A stretch of DNA of 64,000 nucleotides from Thermoactinomyces vulgaris (GCF_003688725.1 NZ_REFP01000007.1:292900-356899); one strand, 5' to 3'; counted from the first letter of the stretch, positions 41,351 to 51,232 are shown. Notes: generated by a model from the letters alone, not told the origin. Numbers and translations: made by a program.

Positions 41351-43087
41351 ATGGGTGTGTCCGTCGTGTCGGCGAAAGAGGTTTCGGATTTGGAGTTGGA
41401 TCAGGCGAGGCGGGAAATTCTTGAAATGCGTTTGAAAATCACGAGAAGTCAACGGTATCGCACCATTGCCGGAATCTTTGCCAAGCACGGGTTGCTTCAC
41501 TTGTTGGAAGACCGCGGGTTGTTCCGGCTGTTTTTTAAAAAGCGGACCCGGGAAGAAGAAGAAAAACTGCACCGGTTCGGACGCCGGCTGCGGATGGTTT
41601 TTGAGGAACTGGGTCCCACTTTTATCAAACTGGGACAAGTTCTTGTTTCCCGGCAGGAAATCATTCCCGAGCCGGTGACGACGGAACTTTCGGAGTTGTT
41701 AAACGAAGTTCCTCCCATGCCTTTCCGCTATATGGCCGCGGTGATGGAAGACGGGCTTCCGGAAGGATTAAAGGAGTTTGAGTGGATTGACCCGGAACCG
41801 GTCGGATCCGCTTCATTGGCCCAAGTGTACCGTGCACAATTAAAGGATGGACGGGTTTGTGCCGTCAAAGTGGTCCGCCCCATCGTGGACAAACTGTTTG
41901 AAATCGATATTTCCATCATCCAAAAATTTGCCGGCCGGTTGCAAAAAAGGCTCCCTCCCCCATACGCAGCTTCAGTGGATTTAAACGGGTTGGTCCGTGA
42001 TTATTACAGCAGTTCGACCAACGAACTGGACATGCTGGCCGAAGCCCGGACCATGAAAGAGCACCGGGAGATGATGAAGGATTTTGAGACCATTTCCGTC
42101 CCCGAAGTGTACAAGGTTTCAAAAAATGTCCTGGTGATGGAGTATGTGGACGGTTGGAATCTCAAAGAATTTCCGGTGGATTTTCTCACGTTTGAAGAAC
42201 GGTTTATGCGGATGGTCGATTTGGCCCATTATTATGTCAAAACGTTTTCCGAAGGATATTATCATGGTGATCCGCACGGTTCCAACATCATGATCGATAA
42301 GCACACGAAAAAGGCGTATGTGATTGACTGGGGAATGGTTGGGCGGGTGGATTCCCTCCATACCGAAGCCATTTTCCGCATGTTGCTTCACACCCGCTTG
42401 AATCAGGCGGAAGATGCGGCGGAAGCCGTTTTGGATATTATCCAACCGACGCCTTACACCGATCCGATCCGCTTAAAAGATCAGTTGCGTTCCCATTTTG
42501 TGCACTATGTGAACAGTGATCAGGCGGGCAAATACAATTGGGGGAATCTCTTGATCCAGGCGATTGTGATCGGGGTGAAAAACCATTGCCGCATTCCCAA
42601 TGCCATGGCTTTGTGGGCAAAAGGATTCACGGCCGCAGAAGGGACGGCACGGTGGTTGTGCCCGGAAATCAGTTACCACACGGTTGTGGAATCGGCCGAT
42701 GTGCAAATCTTGAAAAGCTGGTTGTCGCGGAGGTTTAACTACCGGGCCAATGCCAGTTGGATCAGTGAAGTGGCGAAGCTGACCGGCACTTTGCCGCGCA
42801 GGCTGAACAAAATCCTGGAGCGGCTTGCGTGGAATGACTGGAAAGTGGTGGTGGAAAACCGGACCGATGATCATTTGGTCCGGCAAATGAACAAGATGGT
42901 CAACCGGATGGCGTTGGCTTGGCTGGCAAGCGGCTTATTCGTGGGATCGGCAGTTTTTCTTGCTTTTGGAAATGAATGGATGCAGTCAGTCCAGTCGATC
43001 AAATGGTTGATGCAAGGAATGCTGTGGGGGGCATCGGCGCTGAGTGTTTACCTGTTATGGAGAGTGTTCCGTTCCAAAAGAGCTTGA
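41351..43087 (+). CDS. ABC1/UbiB-family atypical kinase, membrane-anchored
   Basis: About 578 residues. Protein-kinase-like fold of the ABC1/UbiB/COQ8 group: KxGQ motif (FIKLGQVLVSRQEIIP), the unusual nucleotide loop PVGSASLAQVYRAQL, the Lys in CAVKVVRP, the catalytic loop YHGDPHGSNIMI and the metal site VIDWGMVG. Two C-terminal membrane helices (about 525-545 and 550-570). In other organisms these proteins support isoprenoid quinone and lipid metabolism. Start is ATG 41351 or GTG 41357; GGAAGGGGGG ends directly before the ATG, so the GTG is better spaced. Cotranscribed with R2lox (57 bases apart). Confidence 0.9.
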   Translation: MGVSVVSAKEVSDLELDQARREILEMRLKITRSQRYRTIAGIFAKHGLLHLLEDRGLFRLFFKKRTREEEEKLHRFGRRLRMVFEELGPTFIKLGQVLVSRQEIIPEPVTTELSELLNEVPPMPFRYMAAVMEDGLPEGLKEFEWIDPEPVGSASLAQVYRAQLKDGRVCAVKVVRPIVDKLFEIDISIIQKFAGRLQKRLPPPYAASVDLNGLVRDYYSSSTNELDMLAEARTMKEHREMMKDFETISVPEVYKVSKNVLVMEYVDGWNLKEFPVDFLTFEERFMRMVDLAHYYVKTFSEGYYHGDPHGSNIMIDKHTKKAYVIDWGMVGRVDSLHTEAIFRMLLHTRLNQAEDAAEAVLDIIQPTPYTDPIRLKDQLRSHFVHYVNSDQAGKYNWGNLLIQAIVIGVKNHCRIPNAMALWAKGFTAAEGTARWLCPEISYHTVVESADVQILKSWLSRRFNYRANASWISEVAKLTGTLPRRLNKILERLAWNDWKVVVENRTDDHLVRQMNKMVNRMALAWLASGLFVGSAVFLAFGNEWMQSVQSIKWLMQGMLWGASALSVYLLWRVFRSKRA

Positions 43088-43106
43088 CGGGATGACGGGA
43101 AGGGGG

Positions 43107-43445
43107 ATGGCGTTGAAAGAGCGCAAAATGACCATGGAAGAGCGAATCGAAGCTTTCTTCCGGCAATCCGGCGGCCCAAACAACAGCAAAATCGAAAAGC
43201 TCTTGGATGAACATTTGCGAAACGGAAAAGACCACGGAATGCCGGGAAGGAAAGAAACGTTTGAGGATGCGGTCATCTGGACGGTTATGCATGATCCCAG
43301 CCTGTTGCTCTTGTTTGAGCGGATTCAAAAGTGGAGGACGGGGCGTTCAGAAAAGCAACAACAGCTTTTACAGTTGGAAGAAAAGATCAAAAACTTGGAA
43401 ACGGAAATTAAAAAATTAACAGAAAAAATAAAACCTTACGTTTAG
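43107..43445 (+). CDS. Small helical coiled-coil protein next to the UbiB-like kinase
   Basis: 112 residues from ATG 43107, or 110 from TTG 43113, which is better spaced from AAGGGGG. No family recognised. Residues 1-70 are helical with FEDAVIWTVMHDPSLLLLFERI; residues 75-108 form a clear coiled coil with heptads (QLLQLEEKIKNLETEIKKLTEKI). It starts 19 bases after the kinase gene and shares its odd start geometry. Short coiled-coil proteins are found beside several ABC1 kinases; a partner role is inference. Confidence 0.6.
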   Translation: MALKERKMTMEERIEAFFRQSGGPNNSKIEKLLDEHLRNGKDHGMPGRKETFEDAVIWTVMHDPSLLLLFERIQKWRTGRSEKQQQLLQLEEKIKNLETEIKKLTEKIKPYV

Positions 43446-43497
43446 GCTGAAAATATTTTCAGATTCGGGTAAGATGTAGAAGAGGAGGCGATGAAAC

Positions 43498-44430
43498 ATG
43501 CCAAACTTGGAACAATTAACTTTGCCTGTGGTTGCAGCGCCGATGTTTCTGGTATCCGGCCCGGAATTGGTGATCGAGTGTTGCAAAGCCGGAATCGTCG
43601 GTTCATTTCCTTTGTTAAATGCAAGGACGTCCGAAGATTTGGATGTTTGGATGAAAAAAATTACGGAATCCATCGAAGAATTGGAAAAAAACCAAACCGT
43701 GGCCCCTTGGGCGGTCAACCTGGTGGTGCACCGGACCAACCGGAGATATGAGGAAGATTTGAAAGCGATCCAAAAATACAAGCCGCCCATTGTGATCACG
43801 TCCCTCGGCAATCCGGCGCCCGTGGTGGATGTTGTGCACGAATACGGCGGATTGGTGTTTTCGGATGTGAGCACTTTGCCTCATGCCAAAAAAGCCGCGT
43901 CTGCCGGTGTTGACGGATTGATTCTGGTTTGTTCCGGCGCAGGGGGGCATGGCGGGACGATCAACCCGTTTGCGTTCATTGGTGAAGTGCGCAAATTTTG
44001 GAACGGAAAGACGATTCTGGCCGGAAGTATTTCCAACGGCCGCGATATCCTGGCAGCCAAAGTAATGGGAGCGGATCTCGCTTACATGGGGACGCGTTTC
44101 ATTCCGACGGTTGAAAGTTTGGCCAGTGAAGATTACAAAAACATGCTGATTGAGTCAGACTTGGATGATATCATCTACACCGACGCATTCAGCGGTGTCA
44201 ATGCCAACTATTTGAAACCGAGCATCGAAAGAGCCGGTTTGGATCCGGAGCACTTGGAGAAAAAGGGAACCGTCGATTTCTCCAAAATGAATGAAACCGG
44301 TCCCAAAGCATGGAAAGACATTTGGTCGGCCGGCCACGGAGTGGGTCAGATCCGGAAAGTCCAAACCGTTCAGGAAGTGGTGGCGGAGCTGAAGCGGGAA
44401 TACGAGGAAGCGGTTGGAAAAATCTCTTAA
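43498..44430 (+). CDS. Nitronate monooxygenase-like FMN protein
   Basis: 310 residues. TIM-barrel flavoprotein of the 2-nitropropane dioxygenase group: LPVVAAPMFLVSGPELVIECCKAGIVGSFPLLNAR at the start, VVHRTNRRYEEDL, GVDGLILVCSGAGGHGG (FMN site) and GSISNGRDILAAKVMGADLAYMGTRF. Some members oxidise nitronates, others use unrelated substrates; enzymes with this N-terminus are frequent beside fatty-acid genes. ATG 43498 follows AGGAGGCG. It lies 52 bases after the coiled-coil gene and is likely the last gene of the R2lox unit; a GTGGCTCTT/AAGAGCCAC hairpin follows at 44444-44466, without a T run. Confidence 0.85.
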   Translation: MPNLEQLTLPVVAAPMFLVSGPELVIECCKAGIVGSFPLLNARTSEDLDVWMKKITESIEELEKNQTVAPWAVNLVVHRTNRRYEEDLKAIQKYKPPIVITSLGNPAPVVDVVHEYGGLVFSDVSTLPHAKKAASAGVDGLILVCSGAGGHGGTINPFAFIGEVRKFWNGKTILAGSISNGRDILAAKVMGADLAYMGTRFIPTVESLASEDYKNMLIESDLDDIIYTDAFSGVNANYLKPSIERAGLDPEHLEKKGTVDFSKMNETGPKAWKDIWSAGHGVGQIRKVQTVQEVVAELKREYEEAVGKIS

Positions 44431-44850
44431 AAAGAAAGGGAATGTGGCTCTTTTCACAAGAGCCACCTGATGTATTTTATGTCCGGGCCGACCCGGATAA
44501 CCGCGGGGGTTGTCGTTCATTCGATGCCATCCGGGCTGTCCGGCATTTTTTGTCCCGGGATCACGGATAAAAAGAGGAAATGGAAAAGATGAAACGAATA
44601 TTTATAGTTAATTGTTGATCTTCTTTACAAGATGAGATCACATGGTTTAACATAGTGGCTGTTGGTATGGGATACATAATGATGAATAGTAAGTTCCCCG
44701 GGTTCATAGGGGCTTTTTTCCTGTTCATGGATGTTTATTGAAAAGTTGCTTTACTGTGTTATAATGAAGTGGTTATTGCGGGGAGCGATACTAGTGAATC
44801 GGACTGATCATACCATATGATAGATTTGTGATGCAGGAGGTAACTGTGTA
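44431..44850 (+). other. 420-base intergenic region before tig, with promoter
   Basis: No convincing gene. It holds the hairpin at 44444-44466, a GC-rich stretch near 44485-44575, a small CCCC...GGGGC hairpin followed by six T (44696-44719), and a good promoter, TTGAAA (44738-44743), 16-base spacer, TATAAT (44760-44765). The last serves tig. AGGAGGTAA precedes the tig start. No heat-shock CIRCE or CtsR repeat recognised. Confidence 0.6.
44738..44765 (+). promoter_or_regulatory. Sigma-A type promoter of tig
   Basis: TTGAAA, 16 bases, TATAAT; about 85 bases ahead of the tig start codon. Confidence 0.75.
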
Positions 44851-46149
44851 ATGAAGGCAAGCTGGGAAAAAACAGAAAAAAACAAAGGTATCCTTACGGT
44901 CGAAACAGATGAGCAATCGGTTCAAGACGCACTGGATCAAGCGTTTAAAAAAGTGGTCAAACAAGTGAATGTCCCCGGATTCCGCAAAGGGAAAGTGCCG
45001 CGTGCCATTTTCGAAAAGCGGTTTGGTGTCGAAGTGTTGTATCAGGACGCCCTCGATATCCTGCTGCCCAAAGCTTATGAAGAAGCTGTGGAAGAAACGG
45101 GAATCGTGCCGGTGGACCGTCCGGAAATCGACATTGAGCAACTGGAAAAAGGCAAATCGTTGATCTTCAAGGCGACGGTGACCGTAAAGCCGGAAGTGGA
45201 ACTCGGCGAGTATAAAGGGTTGGAAGTGGAAGTGGACGAAGAAAAATTCGCCGTGAAACCCGAAGATGTGGAAAAAGAACTCGAACGCATGCAAAAACAA
45301 CAAGGTCAATTGGAACCGGTGGAAGAAGGAGCCGTGGAAAAAGGCGACCGTGTGATCATTGACTTTGAAGGATTTGTCGACGGAGAACCTTTTGAAGGCG
45401 GTAAAGCGGAACAATACACGCTGGAAGTCGGTTCCGGAACGTTTATCCCCGGTTTTGAAGACCAGCTGATCGGCATGAAAGCCGGAGAAGAAAAAGAAAT
45501 TCAAGTCACCTTCCCGGAAGAATACCATGTTGAAGATTTGAAAGGAAAACCGGCTACATTCAAAGTGAAACTTCATGAAATTAAACGCATGAACCTGCCG
45601 GAGCTGGATGACGAATTCGCTCAAGATGTCAGCGAGTTTGACACGCTGGAAGAATTGAAAGCCGACATCGAGAAAAACATGAAAGAAAAAGCGGAAAAAG
45701 ACAAAGAAAACTTCATCCGCAATGAGCTGGTGGAAAAAGCGGCGCAAAATGCAACGGTGGAAATTCCGGAAGTGATGATTGAAAACGAAACGGAAAACAT
45801 GTTGCGCCAATTTGAACAACGCTTGATGTATCAAGGCTTGAACCTGGAAACCTATGCGCAATTCACCGGCCAGGATCAAGAAGCGTTAAAAGACCAGTTC
45901 AAAGAAGATGCGGAAAAACGCGTTCGCGCTGATCTCGTTTTGGAAGCCATTGCCAAAGAAGAGCAAATTGAAGTCAAAGATGAAGAAGTAGAAGAAGAAA
46001 TCAAACAAATGGCTGAGGAAATGGGCCGCGAAGCGGATGAAGTTCGCCGCATTCTGGAAAATCAAGGTGCCCTTGATTCCGTGAAGGATCAACTTCGCAT
46101 GAAGAAAACGATCGATCTACTTGTATCGAACAGTAAAAATAAGGCATAA
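44851..46149 (+). CDS. tig: Trigger factor (ribosome-associated chaperone and prolyl isomerase)
   Basis: 432 residues. N-terminal ribosome-binding domain with the signature loop GFRKGKVPR (about 44-52); FKBP-like isomerase domain (about 150-245: [41 protein letters not shown]); C-terminal helical substrate cradle (about 250-425), very rich in Glu and Lys. ATG 44851 follows AGGAGGTAA. First of the proteostasis genes, ending in a terminator before clpP. Confidence 0.97.
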   Translation: MKASWEKTEKNKGILTVETDEQSVQDALDQAFKKVVKQVNVPGFRKGKVPRAIFEKRFGVEVLYQDALDILLPKAYEEAVEETGIVPVDRPEIDIEQLEKGKSLIFKATVTVKPEVELGEYKGLEVEVDEEKFAVKPEDVEKELERMQKQQGQLEPVEEGAVEKGDRVIIDFEGFVDGEPFEGGKAEQYTLEVGSGTFIPGFEDQLIGMKAGEEKEIQVTFPEEYHVEDLKGKPATFKVKLHEIKRMNLPELDDEFAQDVSEFDTLEELKADIEKNMKEKAEKDKENFIRNELVEKAAQNATVEIPEVMIENETENMLRQFEQRLMYQGLNLETYAQFTGQDQEALKDQFKEDAEKRVRADLVLEAIAKEEQIEVKDEEVEEEIKQMAEEMGREADEVRRILENQGALDSVKDQLRMKKTIDLLVSNSKNKA

Positions 46150-46170
46150 TGATGATAGGAGATGAAGTGA

Positions 46171-46195
46171 GGCACGTGAAAACGTGCCTTGTTTT
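46171..46195 (+). terminator. Hairpin terminator between tig and clpP
   Basis: GGCACGT-GAAA-ACGTGCC (GNRA-type tetraloop) followed by TTGTTTTTC. Confidence 0.75.
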
Positions 46196-46228
46196 TCAAA
46201 TTTTTCACTCCGAAATGAGGTGTTTTTA

Positions 46229-46813
46229 ATGCCTTTGGTGCCAATGGTGGTAGAACAGACCAATCGGGGAGAGCGCTCCTACGATATCTATTCCAGACTG
46301 TTGAAAGACCGCATTATCTTTTTGGGAGGCCCCATCGATGATAATGTGGCCAATTTGGTTGTTGCCCAATTGCTGTTTTTGAGTGCGGAAGACCCGGAAA
46401 AAGACATTTATTTGTACATAAATTCACCAGGTGGTTCCGTAACCGCCGGAATGGCGATTTACGACACCATGAATCATGTTCAGCCGCAAGTCTCCACCAT
46501 TTGCGTCGGCCTTGCCGCCAGCATGGGAGCCTTTTTGCTGGCCGCCGGTGCGAAAGGGAAACGCTTGGCGCTGCCAAACAGCGAAGTGATGATTCACCAA
46601 CCGTTGGGAGGCGCCCGGGGACAAGCGACAGACATAAAAATTCATGCAGACTGGATCCTGAAGACCAAAGAGAGAATCAACCGGATCTTGTCTGAAAGAA
46701 CGGGGCAACCGATTGACAAGATCGCCCGGGACACGGACCGCGATTATTTCATGAGTGCCGAAGAGGCCAAGGAATACGGCATCGTGGATCAGGTGATGGC
46801 CACCAATCGTTGA
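46229..46813 (+). CDS. clpP: ATP-dependent Clp protease, proteolytic subunit
   Basis: 194 residues; serine peptidase that forms a 14-subunit chamber and degrades proteins fed by ClpX or ClpC. Catalytic triad S98 ([11 protein letters not shown]), H123 ([12 protein letters not shown]) and D172 ([18 protein letters not shown]). ATG 46229 with TGAGGTG upstream; an in-frame codon at 46184 has no site. Unlike in B. subtilis, where clpP is elsewhere, it lies directly between tig and clpX. No propeptide is evident beyond the first residues. Confidence 0.97.
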   Translation: MPLVPMVVEQTNRGERSYDIYSRLLKDRIIFLGGPIDDNVANLVVAQLLFLSAEDPEKDIYLYINSPGGSVTAGMAIYDTMNHVQPQVSTICVGLAASMGAFLLAAGAKGKRLALPNSEVMIHQPLGGARGQATDIKIHADWILKTKERINRILSERTGQPIDKIARDTDRDYFMSAEEAKEYGIVDQVMATNR

Positions 46814-46830
46814 AAGGGGTGAGAGAGAAG

Positions 46831-48096
46831 ATGTTCAAGTTCAATGAAGAAAAAGGACAATTGAAATGTTCTTTCTGTGGAAAATCCCAGGATCAGGTGC
46901 GCAAGCTGGTCGCCGGACCTGGTGTATATATCTGTGACGAATGCATTGAATTGTGCAATGAAATCGTGGAAGAAGAATTGGGCAATGAAGAAGAAATTGA
47001 TTTGCAAAACTTGCCCAAACCACAGGAGATCTGCTCCATTCTGGAGGAATACGTCATTGGTCAGGAAGAAGCGAAGAAAGCATTGTCCGTTGCGGTTTAC
47101 AACCACTACAAACGGATCAATTCTTCGCAGAAATCCGATGATGTTGAACTGCAAAAAAGCAACATCATGATGGTGGGGCCGACGGGGAGCGGGAAAACCC
47201 TCCTTGCCCAAACATTGGCCCGCATCCTGAATGTCCCGTTTGCGATTGCGGACGCGACGTCGCTGACGGAAGCGGGTTATGTCGGGGAAGACGTGGAAAA
47301 CATCCTGCTCAAATTGATCCAAGCGGCGGATTACGATATTGAAAAAGCGGAACGCGGAATCATCTACATTGATGAAATCGACAAAGTCGCCCGCAAATCT
47401 GAAAATCCGTCGATCACCCGTGACGTGTCCGGTGAGGGTGTCCAACAGGCGTTGCTGAAGATTTTGGAAGGAACCGTTGCCAGTGTGCCACCGCAAGGAG
47501 GGCGCAAACACCCGCATCAGGAGTTCATCCAAATTGACACCAGCAACATCTTGTTTATTTGCGGGGGCGCTTTTGACGGATTGGAAACGATCATTAAACG
47601 GCGGATCGGCAAGAAAGTGATCGGTTTTGGAATGGATCAGCAAAACGTCAACATGAAACCGGGCGAATATCTGAAGCTGGTGTTGCCTGAAGACCTCTTG
47701 AAGTTTGGTCTCATTCCGGAATTTGTGGGAAGGCTTCCGGTCATTTCTACATTGGAACCGCTCGATGAGCAAGCGCTGGTGCGCATCTTGCTCGAGCCCA
47801 AAAATGCACTGGTGAAACAGTACAAAAAACTGTTGGAAATGGACAATGTCGAATTGTCCTTTGAACAAGACGCGCTGGAGGCCATTGCCAAAGAGGCCAT
47901 CAAGCGCAAAACGGGTGCCCGGGGACTCAGGGCGATCATCGAGTCCATCATGTTGGATGTCATGTTTGAATTGCCTTCGCGCGATGATATCGTCAAATGT
48001 GTCATCACCAAGGACACGGTGGTGCAAGGAGGAAGCCCGAAACTCTATACCAGTGAAGGGCGCGTCATTACGACAAAAAAAGAAGAATCTGCTTGA
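46831..48096 (+). CDS. clpX: ATP-dependent Clp protease, ATPase subunit ClpX
   Basis: 421 residues. N-terminal zinc domain with CSFCGKSQ and [11 protein letters not shown]+ core with Walker A GPTGSGKT, the ClpX pore-loop region GYVGEDVEN, Walker [21 protein letters not shown] sensor 2, and the IGF-type loop for ClpP binding in the VIGFGMD segment. ATG 46831 follows AAAGGGGTGAGAG, 17 bases after clpP ends, so clpP and clpX form one operon. A strong terminator follows. Confidence 0.97.
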   Translation: MFKFNEEKGQLKCSFCGKSQDQVRKLVAGPGVYICDECIELCNEIVEEELGNEEEIDLQNLPKPQEICSILEEYVIGQEEAKKALSVAVYNHYKRINSSQKSDDVELQKSNIMMVGPTGSGKTLLAQTLARILNVPFAIADATSLTEAGYVGEDVENILLKLIQAADYDIEKAERGIIYIDEIDKVARKSENPSITRDVSGEGVQQALLKILEGTVASVPPQGGRKHPHQEFIQIDTSNILFICGGAFDGLETIIKRRIGKKVIGFGMDQQNVNMKPGEYLKLVLPEDLLKFGLIPEFVGRLPVISTLEPLDEQALVRILLEPKNALVKQYKKLLEMDNVELSFEQDALEAIAKEAIKRKTGARGLRAIIESIMLDVMFELPSRDDIVKCVITKDTVVQGGSPKLYTSEGRVITTKKEESA

Positions 48097-48113
48097 GGAA
48101 CAATGGGATTTGG

Positions 48114-48146
48114 GCATCTGCTGAAGAAATAGCAGATGCTTTTTTC
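48114..48146 (+). terminator. Terminator after clpX
   Basis: Perfect 9-base stem GCATCTGCT / AGCAGATGC with an 8-base loop and six T. Confidence 0.9.
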
Positions 48147-48160
48147 TATGGTTCATGATA

Positions 48161-48227
48161 TGTTAAAATGTAGTAGTTTCTGATCGAATTAGAAGCAGTT
48201 CTACGTTGCGGGTAGAGCTGCTTTTTC
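48161..48227 (+). promoter_or_regulatory. Short leader with promoter and terminator-like hairpin before the FemABX gene
   Basis: An extended -10 (TGTTAAAAT, 48161-48169) is followed about 25 bases later by the stem AGCAGTTCTAC / GTAGAGCTGCT (48194-48204 / 48212-48222, one G-U pair) and five T. This resembles a transcription attenuator or a very short RNA gene ahead of 48251. Confidence 0.5.
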
Positions 48228-48250
48228 GATTAACAAAGGGGTGAGGAAAT

Positions 48251-49387
48251 TTGTTACAAATCGTTTCAGTGGAGCGAGAAAAATTTCTGGATTTCGTTGA
48301 GACACAACCTTACAGAAATTTCTTACAGTACCCGTCTTGGGCGGACTTGAAATCCGAATGGAAATGGATACATGAATTTTTGGGATGGGTGACAAAAGAC
48401 GGCAAATTGGTGGGCGGAGCTGTTGTATTATACAGGAAGGTACCCGGATTAAATAAATATTTGGCATACATACCCCGAGGACCGATGATCGATTGGTTTT
48501 CAAGTTATTCCCTGACCGACTGGTTCCATCCTTTGTTTCACCATTTGAAAAACCGTAATGTATTCTCCGTGAAAATGGATCCGCCGCTTGTCAGCAAAAA
48601 GTGGTCTGCGAACCGGATTTCCCAAGCTGTTCAGGAATTTAAATCCCATGGATTGAAAAATAAACGTTTGACCGACATTTTGCCGGATCAGGTCTTTAAT
48701 GCGGTGGAGTATGTAAAACAGGAACTGGTGGAGATGGGATGGAGACAAAACGGCGGAGAAGACAGTTTCGACACCGTGCAACCACAGTTTGTCTTTCGCC
48801 TGAACATGAAAGGAAAATCGTTGGAACAGATTTTTTCGGGTTTCCATCCGGATTGGCAACAAAGGATCCGGGAAGCGGAAAACAGCGGAGTGCATGTCAA
48901 CTTGGGAACTGAAAACGATTTGCCGGAGTTTCACAAGTTGCTCTCGTTGACGGCCAAAAGGGAACAATCCAATGTCCGCGATGTTTCTTATTTTGAAAAA
49001 ATGTTTGAAACATTGATATTGGAAAATCCTTACCGGATCCGGCTTTATTTGGCACGAAAAGACAATCAGTTGTTAAGCGCCTCGCTGGCTGTGAGAGTGG
49101 ACGGGCATACATGGGATTTGTACAATGCACGGCGTAGTGATTCGTACGAGGATCCGTCCGCGTACTTGTTGCGTTGGAAGATGATTCAGGATGCTTACCG
49201 GCATGGCGACACCATTTTTGATTTCCGGGGAATTTCCACGGTTTTGGATGAAAACAACCGGTTATTTGAGTTGCTGCAATTTAAAATGGGCTTTGGCGGA
49301 GAAGCCTGTCAATTTATGGGAGAGTGGGATTACCCGGTCATCCCGATGCTGCACTGGGCTTTTGACATGTACATGAAAAGTCGTTGA
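48251..49387 (+). CDS. FemABX-family aminoacyltransferase (peptidoglycan cross-bridge type)
   Basis: 378 residues with two GNAT-like domains, as in Fem proteins that add amino acids from aminoacyl-tRNA to the lipid-linked muropeptide. Seen: NFLQYPSWADLKSEWKW, GLNKYLAYIPRGPMIDW, FSGFHPDWQQRIREAENSGV, SASLAVRVDGHTWDLYNARRSD and the end FKMGFGGEACQFMGEWDYPV. TTG 48251 is the start, with GGGGTGAGG upstream. Adding residues to the stem peptide would fit with ddl further down, but the substrate is not predictable. It is not found at this position in B. subtilis. Confidence 0.88.
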   Translation: MLQIVSVEREKFLDFVETQPYRNFLQYPSWADLKSEWKWIHEFLGWVTKDGKLVGGAVVLYRKVPGLNKYLAYIPRGPMIDWFSSYSLTDWFHPLFHHLKNRNVFSVKMDPPLVSKKWSANRISQAVQEFKSHGLKNKRLTDILPDQVFNAVEYVKQELVEMGWRQNGGEDSFDTVQPQFVFRLNMKGKSLEQIFSGFHPDWQQRIREAENSGVHVNLGTENDLPEFHKLLSLTAKREQSNVRDVSYFEKMFETLILENPYRIRLYLARKDNQLLSASLAVRVDGHTWDLYNARRSDSYEDPSAYLLRWKMIQDAYRHGDTIFDFRGISTVLDENNRLFELLQFKMGFGGEACQFMGEWDYPVIPMLHWAFDMYMKSR

Positions 49388-49509
49388 TGCAAAGGTTTTG
49401 GTGCTTTTTGGCTATTGCAAAAGCATGAGTATCCCTTTCCTCCTGCGGTCATAATACAGAAAAAGCGGACGATGTCTGTCCAAATTGCAGGGAGGAAAGG
49501 AAGGGGCCT

Positions 49510-51171
49510 ATGAGCTGGACTTCTTTACTTATGTTTTTACAAGTGTTTTTCTCCATCATTATCGGGATTTATTTCTGGAGTTTGTTAAAAAGCCAACAAT
49601 CCAGCCGCAGTGCGGTGAATAAAGAATCACGGAAAGAATTGGAAAGGCTCCGGTCGATGCGCGAGGTCTCTTTGACCGAACCCCTGGCGGAAAAAACCAG
49701 GCCGGCCAAACTGGAGGACATTGTCGGACAAGAAGAGGGCATTCGTTCGTTAAAGGCGGCGTTGTGCGGGCCGAATCCACAGCATGTCCTGATTTACGGG
49801 CCGCCCGGAGTCGGGAAAACCGCGGCTGCGCGCTTGATTTTAGAGGAGGCGAAAAAGAACCGTTTCTCTCCCTTTAATGAAAAATCCAAGTTCATTGAAA
49901 TCGATGCGACCACGGCCCGCTTTGATGAACGGGGCATTGCCGATCCTTTGATCGGCTCCGTGCATGATCCGATTTATCAGGGAGCCGGAGCCATGGGAGT
50001 CGCCGGGGTTCCCCAACCCAAACCGGGAGCGGTGACCAAGGCGCATGGCGGGGTGTTGTTTATTGATGAAATCGGGGAATTGCATCCCGTGCAAATGAAC
50101 AAACTGTTAAAAGTGTTGGAAGACCGCAAGGTGTTTTTGGAAAGTGCCTACTACAATGAAGAAGACACCAATACCCCCCGGCATATTCATGACATTTTCC
50201 AAAACGGTTTGCCGGCTGATTTTCGCCTCATTGGTGCAACCACACGACCTCCTGAAGAAATTCCTCCGGCCATCCGGTCACGCTGCATGGAGATTTTTTT
50301 TCGACCGCTGTTGGCGCATGAAATCGAGAAAATTGCCACCGACGCCTTGAAGAGGATTCATTTTGATTACAGCCCGGAAGCCGTTCAGGTGATCATGCGT
50401 TATGCGATGAACGGGCGCGATGCGGTGAATATTGTCCAAACCGCAGTGGGCGTGGCATTGAGTGAACAGCGCAACCGGGTGGAAGCCCGTGACGTGGAAT
50501 GGGTTGTAAACAGCAGTCAGTTAAATCCGCGGCCGGAATTGAAAATGCCGGAAAAAGCACAAGTGGGGCTCGTCACCGGATTGGCCGTTCTCGGACCGCA
50601 CATGGGGGCGACTTTGGAAATTGAAGTGTCGGCAACCCGCGCAGCAAAAGATCAAGGAACCGTCCGGATTACAGGAGTGGTTGAAGAAGAGGAAATGGCC
50701 AACCGGCAGCGGACACTGCGGCGGAAAAGCATGGCCCGGGGTTCGGTGGAAAATGTGATGACGGTTCTGCGAAAAATGAGGTTGCAACCGGATGATTACC
50801 ATTTGCACATCAATTTTCCCGGTGGTGTGCCGGTGGATGGCCCTTCAGCGGGAATCGCCATGGCAACGGCAATTTATTCCGCCATTCAAGGCATTCCGAT
50901 GGACCCCAAAATGGCCATGACCGGAGAATTAAGCATTCACGGATATGTGAAGCCCGTGGGAGGCATCATTGCCAAAGTGGAAGCCGCCAAGCAGGCAGGA
51001 GCCGAGAGAGTGTTGATTCCCAAAGAAAACATGCAGTCGATTTTTATGCAGTTGGAAGGGATTGAAGTCATTCCTGTTGAACGCATTGAGACGGTTTTTG
51101 AACTTGCTTTTGGCCGGGAAAAATCCGTGGAGATGCCGGTTCTCTTTTCACCCACTTCTGCTCCGGTATAA
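49510..51171 (+). CDS. lonB: ATP-dependent protease LonB (sporulation type, membrane-tethered)
   Basis: 553 residues. One N-terminal membrane helix (about 5-26), an AAA+ domain with Walker A GPPGVGKT (about 97-104) and Walker B GVLFIDEIGEL, and the Lon protease domain at the C-terminus with Ser-Lys dyad S447 (VDGPSAGIAMATA) and K489 (GGIIAKVEAAKQAG). It lacks the large N-terminal substrate domain of LonA. In B. subtilis LonB is a forespore protein controlled by sigma-F. ATG 49510 follows GGAAGGGG. lonA follows after its own promoter. Confidence 0.95.
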   Translation: MSWTSLLMFLQVFFSIIIGIYFWSLLKSQQSSRSAVNKESRKELERLRSMREVSLTEPLAEKTRPAKLEDIVGQEEGIRSLKAALCGPNPQHVLIYGPPGVGKTAAARLILEEAKKNRFSPFNEKSKFIEIDATTARFDERGIADPLIGSVHDPIYQGAGAMGVAGVPQPKPGAVTKAHGGVLFIDEIGELHPVQMNKLLKVLEDRKVFLESAYYNEEDTNTPRHIHDIFQNGLPADFRLIGATTRPPEEIPPAIRSRCMEIFFRPLLAHEIEKIATDALKRIHFDYSPEAVQVIMRYAMNGRDAVNIVQTAVGVALSEQRNRVEARDVEWVVNSSQLNPRPELKMPEKAQVGLVTGLAVLGPHMGATLEIEVSATRAAKDQGTVRITGVVEEEEMANRQRTLRRKSMARGSVENVMTVLRKMRLQPDDYHLHINFPGGVPVDGPSAGIAMATAIYSAIQGIPMDPKMAMTGELSIHGYVKPVGGIIAKVEAAKQAGAERVLIPKENMQSIFMQLEGIEVIPVERIETVFELAFGREKSVEMPVLFSPTSAPV

Positions 51172-51232
51172 TAAGGAATGCAGAATGTTTTTGTCCGGCT
51201 GCGGGCGGCTTCCGGCGGTTGCCCTCGTGTCG

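Noticed and set aside
44791-45879. 362-codon open frame on the minus strand opposite tig
   Set aside because: Composition (Phe/His/Leu-rich) is the complement of Glu/Lys-rich trigger factor; it has no start signal.
46789-48156. 455-codon open frame on the minus strand opposite clpP/clpX
   Set aside because: Shadow of clpX: no ribosome site, low-complexity Phe/His/Arg composition, and the plus-strand gene is certain.
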